Assembly (NCBI RefSeq): GCF_000512585.2 | Contig: NC_089241.1 | Span: 7,272,001 to 7,336,000 of the forward strand | From: Kwoniella bestiolae CBS 10118 | Taxonomy: Eukaryota; Basidiomycota; Tremellomycetes; Tremellales; Cryptococcaceae | Direction of reading: 5' to 3' | DNA length: 64,000 nucleotides | Part shown: in pieces, positions 59,068 through 64,000 of the stretch | Numbering within the stretch: the first letter of the stretch is position 1 | Layout of the letters: each line of letters starts with the position of its first letter | Notes under the pieces: model-generated | What the model was told of the DNA's origin: nothing | The model's database searches: none | The model's input: the letters and a program-made list of their open reading frames with translations, nothing else | Translations under genes and position numbers: made by a program

Positions 59068-62000
59068 CTAAAACTCTGTCATCCCAGCTTGACTAGGCGC
59101 CACACTCATATTATCGTCCTCGCCATCCCCGCCCTTATACCCATAAGCATACATAGACGCACTGGCAGCTTCGCTCCCGAAACTTCCCCTCCTCTTCCCT
59201 CCTCCCAGCCTATCGAACTGAGAGTATCCGATCCCACCTATTCCAGGCGTGAGGTTCCCCTTGGAATTTCCATTGGTAGGTATTCCCGAATCGGTGGGTT
59301 GTTGGGAGATGACTGAGGAGGCGTATCCAGTATATGTCTTGGGTTTAGATCCGCCCGGTGGGAATAGGGGGAAAGCGGAGTTGGTGATTGCTTGGGAAAT
59401 TACTGATTGAGAGTCGGATGGGACGAAGGAGAGAGTATTGTGGGTTCGGTAGTATGATGGATCGAAGCGGCCAGCGGCTGGTCCGGGTACTCTGCCGATG
59501 TCTATGGTGCAAGCGTATATCAGCTGAAGCCTACCCAAAGAGGGAGGCGAAAGCCGACTCACTCTTATCCATGTACTCTCCTGCTGGACTTTCACGTCTC
59601 TTGAATGGGTCCATAGCAGCCGCCAGAGATTTCTTAGGTCTTGAGAATTGCATCATACTTGGTTGAAGGTTGCTCAGAGGCCCTTCGACGAAACATGATT
59701 TCTCCTTGTAGTGGGTGAGAAGGTATAACCAAAGGGGATGCTAAGGTATGAAGTTTATCAGCTGAGTTTCTTCCGGGAATACCAGCTGAAAAAAGAGTAG
59801 AAACTTACCTTGCTCAATACCTTTGGATTACCCAGAATGACCACTCCATACTTAGCTCTAGTCAAAGCTACGTTCAACCTCCTAGGATCATTCAAGAAAC
59901 CGATACCTTGATGTTCGTTTGATCTCACACAACTCAGGATGATATAATCCTTCTCTCGACCTTGGAAAGCATCCACCGACGCAACTTCCACTTCCTTGTA
60001 CAAGTCTTTCTTGAGACTTCCATGCAATTGCATATACGCTGCGATGTACGATCGTTGACCTTCATAAGGAGTGATCACACCTATTTGGGAGGGAAGGACA
60101 CCCGATTTGAAGAATTTCGTGACCATCTTCTCGACGTTTGAGGCTTCAGTTCGATTCAAGAAGGAAGTACCACTAGATGATATCTCCTCCGTACCGAGAT
60201 TCTGATGGAAGAACATAGGCGTATCGCCGACTGGCCATGGGAAATCGACGTTCTTTCTAAGTCTTTCAGGTGCAGTGACACCATTCTGTAGGGTACCTTC
60301 GTAGAACATGTTGGATGGGAACTCAGATAGACAAGGGTGCATTCGATATTGCACTTGAAGTCGAATTGGTCGATTACCCAAGATGACTAATCTTTCGAAT
60401 AAAGATTGGGATAGACCAGCTCTTGCGGCTTTCTTGTTCATGATGACTGGACCAAGCTGTTGGTGATCACCGACGAGAACAGCTTGCTTACATCCCATGA
60501 CGAGGGGGATCATACATTCTGTAAAAAAGTTGTCAGCTATGAAGTCCATGTGCAGGAAGAGGTGCAAGACTAGCTCACCTGGTTCCGCTGACTGAGTAGC
60601 TTCGTCTATCAAGACAGTCCTAAACTTGAACTTGCTTAATCTCTGATCACCAGCACCAACACAAGTCGTACAGATGACGTCCGCAGCATTGAGAATATCC
60701 TTCTCGCACGCTCTGACCAAACTCTTATATTTCCTCTCATCACTCTGACTCAATTCACCTTGATCGTTCCTGAGTTGAATAAGCTTCTGTAGTTCAGGAT
60801 GTGTATCGGCATTGTTGACCTGGCTGTGGAGTGATAGGAAGTCCACATTTGATGCGAGTGCTTCTCGTGATTTGGCAGCGATTCGAACGACCTTCAAGCC
60901 AGTTTGATGGATCTTCTCACATAGATGGTCGACAGCGACGTTCGATGGTGCGCAGACCAAGACTTGACCGGGGTTCATCTTGGCCAAGTGGTAAACGATC
61001 GATGCCGAAGTGACTGTTTTACCAGTACCGGGAGGACCTTGGATCAGACTGAGTGGTTTTTGCAGGACAGCCTTGACGGCAGCCATTTGAGAGTGATTCA
61101 GTTCGGGTAGGTTGGGCGCCGAGAATCTTTTGGGCATTTGAGTTCGTAAAACTTGAGGTTCGAGCTCGTGACCGAGGAGTTTGTGGTACTGTGCGGCGTG
61201 GGTAAGCTAACTTTCAAAAGTGGTGGAAGAAAACAGCTTACTATGTATCCGCTAACGCTCTTCTCGTCGATAGCGAAAGTCTTCATGGCAGCTTGCATCC
61301 TATCGAAACTTGTAGCTTTCCATACGAAATCAACAGAGAAGCCATGAGTACAATCGGAAGGTACCCCATCGTTTCGTCTCAATTCCAAGCAAATCTCATC
61401 GGAGACGTCTGACGAGGCATCGTTATCAGCTACAGTTCATGGCTATCACTCAGATCCTAGCTGAACTCACTGTTAGGAATTTTGATAACACTGCCAATAC
61501 CCTCCCATCCTTCACTACTACCACCTCCACCCCAACCTTTCGAACTAAAGGCCTGCATTCCCTTAATTCCAGCAGAAGTGGTTCCAACAAATTTCAATCT
61601 CAATTCATCACCAACAGCTAACCTCACTTCTCCCGATTCCAATTTGGGCATACAGAACCACGCTAGTCGTTTTTGATTCAAACCCATATCCCATCTTATG
61701 GTGATGTCATTTTCAGTTTGCGATTCCTTCATTCGTTTATCGTAATCTGCTTCTATCTTCACGAGCGGTCCGAAAATGTTTTGGTATTGATAGGCATCTT
61801 CGTATCTATGCAATGCTGTCAGCTAGTATTCCCTTGACGGAGCAAGGCACATATTAGCATACCTGAGTAAAATAGGTTGCATCTCCTCTTCCCCTGATTG
61901 AGCCTCGGCATCCTCCAATCTAGCATCCGGATTATCTCTCCACAGTTCCTCCAACTTGGAAATCTGAGCTAGAGAGATCTGCCTCGCTCTTAGTTGTTCG

Positions 62001-63034
62001 GCTTCAGAGGGGATTTTAACAAGCCAAGATAAGAATTGTCTATCGTCGATGATGGCTGACCACTGTGATGTATCCCAATTGATATCTCTTGAATTGGTCA
62101 AGGCCGCACAGGGTTGTCTGTGGGATGAATTGAAGTTTAGTCCATGAGTTGTTCCACGCTGAGCGAAAAGAAAGAGTTAACTCACCGACAAAGAAGCACG
62201 ACAACAGTATCACTCTTCGCAGGAATGAACCCCAACATGAAAACGTTCTTACTTCCACAATTGTAGCCTGAGACGATATGTCAGCTGAAACCTCGGCTAC
62301 GGCGATGGGTGGGGACCAGCTGACTTACATTCTGGTACGGTATCACCTAGAGCACTCTCCTTGTGTAAGACTACTTCCTTATGTTTGGCTTTGACCAGGT
62401 GATTGACTATATGTGATGCCGAGGTGTTTCCTCGAGAATTGCAGAACCATTTATTGCAATGTAGGCACTGCAACATAACAGACATGTCAGCTAGGTCCCT
62501 CTATTGTTTTGTCAGAGAAGGAGAAAGCTCACCTTGACTACACATTGAGGGTTATGTATACCGCAGTAGCTACAACGCACCACACGATGATCCGATCAGC
62601 TCCCTTCGTCGACAGATACATTCTCCTAACTGTAATCACCCAGGCAAACCAACGCAGATATAGACATAGTACTCACGCGCAAGCATGTTCAACCCCTACA
62701 CCAAGCATCTCCCTCTCCCTCTCCTCGAACTCCTCGTCACCGTACCTCGGATCCGATATACCCATATCATTGAACTGACTCGCGAAATCGCCGTTTATCG
62801 TAGAGGGCGCATGGTTGTGGGTATGACCACCGTCAAGGACAGAGTTGGGTACCGCTGAATAGACAGACGTGAGATCATCGTCTTGCGGGCCGTACTACGA
62901 TCCAATGTATGACGTGTTAGCAAAAGCTCCAGCAGCAGGTTGGAGTGATATTGATGAGTGGCAAGGACAAGAGAAGGAAGATCGAGATTAGACGGACGAA
63001 CCTGTGAAGCTCCCTCGAAATTTGAGAATTCCAT
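59068..63034 (-). CDS. UPF1: UPF1 RNA helicase, nonsense-mediated decay
   Basis: Minus strand from ATG 63034 ([11 protein letters not shown]), about ten exons, roughly 1,100 residues. The Cys/His-rich UPF2-binding domain shows [37 protein letters not shown] and [20 protein letters not shown]. Domain 1[21 protein letters not shown], precedes the SF1 helicase: [50 protein letters not shown] joined to [61 protein letters not shown] and [18 protein letters not shown]. The C-terminal tail is Ser/Gln/Gly-rich, with TQ/SQ-like sites. Essential motifs are intact. One 60-nt intron lies between the DEATQ and ECM motifs and is stop-free in frame. Confidence 0.94.
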
Positions 63035-63743
63035 TGTGGTCTCCTACCCCCAGAAATATCTTGGATGTCTTACTAAATAGCCTGGGTATATAAGAGAAAA
63101 AGAAATACGGGCTGAGATGAAGATCAAGATATATCAAATGACAGATACACTCATAACAAATCAAGAAGGAACATTTCCTTTTTACCTCGACCGAACACAC
63201 AAAAAAGGTGGTGACGATGAAACATGAAGTGGCAATCTCCGCTTTGGCGAGAACAGCATAGGTGGGACGGCAAAGTATCACCTTGACTTGCTCTATGCTG
63301 TTCTCGTTAGAATCTCTACGGTGAGTGTCCTATGGATCGAGAACATCATAGATGTCCATGTCCACTTTCAGCCCAAACGTTACAGGAGTAAACCCGCTGC
63401 ATATGAACTGCATAATGTTTTCTCTCCAATCATCTGCCTGCTTGTGACATTTTTGTAATTTTACAAAGATGTTACATCATGTTTTCATTTACTGCTATAC
63501 TGCTATTGCTATACTTGAAATACTACAATGGACACCTACTAAGAGTGGGTTATGCTTTACAACTAGTTTCGTTTGTTGCTTGCATATGTATCTACTTTGT
63601 TTGGGTTTATGATATGATACTGAGTAGAGTCGTATGGTCGACCAGATAGAGAGTGGTAAGTAGGAACAGGAACTCCCCTCAGCAGACCGGCATGTTCCTC
63701 TTTCGAAAGCACAAAGCACAGTGAGGCATTATCACGAGCACCA
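63035..63743. other. Intergenic, UPF1 promoter and next gene's 3' flank
   Basis: 709 bp. A 14-bp perfect inverted repeat lies at 63248-63261 and 63293-63306. Otherwise AT-rich with no coding frame. Confidence 0.45.
63248..63306. repeat. Inverted repeat, 14-bp perfect arms, 31-nt spacer
   Basis: CGAGAACAGCATAG at 63248 and its reverse complement at 63293. It could form a hairpin in RNA from either strand or be the footprint of an excised element. Confidence 0.8.
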
Positions 63744-64000
63744 TCACTTAGCATACTCCCTTCTAAGCTTCTCCCTTCTAATCTCCCACTTCCTCCTCTC
63801 CTCCTCCTCCTCATCCATCAACCCCAGCACCAACTCCTGCGGGCCATCATCCTCCACCGCCTTATTATACTCCTCCTCCCAGCCCGTGTTCCATTCCTCG
63901 TCAAAGTCGAGGTCCGCATCACTAGCTTCAGTGGTAGGTATCAGATCTGACGAAGGGGATTCCTGCGAATCTTTCGAAGATGATAAATCCGGATTCGGAT
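63744..64000 (-). CDS. Acidic C-terminus of an unidentified protein, 5' part off the window
   Basis: The last about 85 codons of a minus-strand gene, stop TGA at 63744-63746. A Ser-rich stretch (NPDLSSSKDSQESPSS) is followed by strongly acidic residues (DADLDFDEEWNTGWEEEYNK), then QELVLGLMDEEEEERRKWEI and a basic end. No domain is recognisable. Confidence 0.6.
   Translation of the reverse strand, partial: PNPDLSSSKDSQESPSSDLIPTTEASDADLDFDEEWNTGWEEEYNKAVEDDGPQELVLGLMDEEEEERRKWEIRREKLRREYAK

Overview
This is nuclear DNA of a basidiomycete yeast, most likely a tremellomycete of the Cryptococcus/Kwoniella type. Genes are dense and sit on both strands. Almost every conserved gene is cut by several GT-AG introns of about 50-90 nt, with CTGAC/CTAAC-like branch sites just before the acceptor. 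The identifiable proteins (UPF1, PIF1, THG1, RPA12, RPF1, an OAC1-type carrier, two mitoribosomal proteins) are ordinary fungal housekeeping proteins. No rRNA, tRNA or CRISPR was found. Exon joins were worked out by eye from frame continuity and family resemblance, so gene ends are firmer than individual junctions.

Layout. 1-2.3 kb: a Dabb-domain gene running off the left edge, divergent from a BEM46/ABHD13-like hydrolase. 2.5-32.3 kb: the unusual part. It holds four large paralogous genes (K1 at 2520-6673 minus; K2, K3 and K4 in tandem at 17399-32285 plus). Each encodes an N-terminal helical bundle that resembles the MLKL/HeLo-like N-terminal domain, followed by a tyrosine-kinase-like (TKL) kinase domain. 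K1 and K3 keep the catalytic residues. K2 and K4 read HGN in place of HGD/HRD and look like pseudokinases. Between K1 and K2 lie 7-15 kb with a second local family, P: intronless, predicted all-helical and unrecognised. It has three long copies and one relic, plus an 865-bp element with perfect 42-bp terminal inverted repeats and a duplicated scrap of the neighbouring bL31m gene. The mitoribosomal genes bL31m and mS35 are divergent at 15-17 kb.

32-64 kb is mostly ordinary: a DEK_C/SWIB protein, RPF1, PIF1, a D-2-hydroxyacid dehydrogenase, a divergent pair of DUF3533/SNG1-like membrane proteins, RPA12, an esterase, a long leader before an A/P/E/T-rich disordered protein, THG1, an oxaloacetate-type mitochondrial carrier, UPF1, and the acidic C-terminus of an unidentified gene at the right edge.

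How it may fit together. The housekeeping genes have no evident shared pathway. The K genes do look like a working set: a helical bundle joined to either an active kinase or a dead kinase is the layout of necroptotic RIPK/MLKL systems and of some fungal cell-death proteins. The rapidly changing P family next to them may be part of the same system or simply share an unstable region. This functional link is inference from domain layout and position only.
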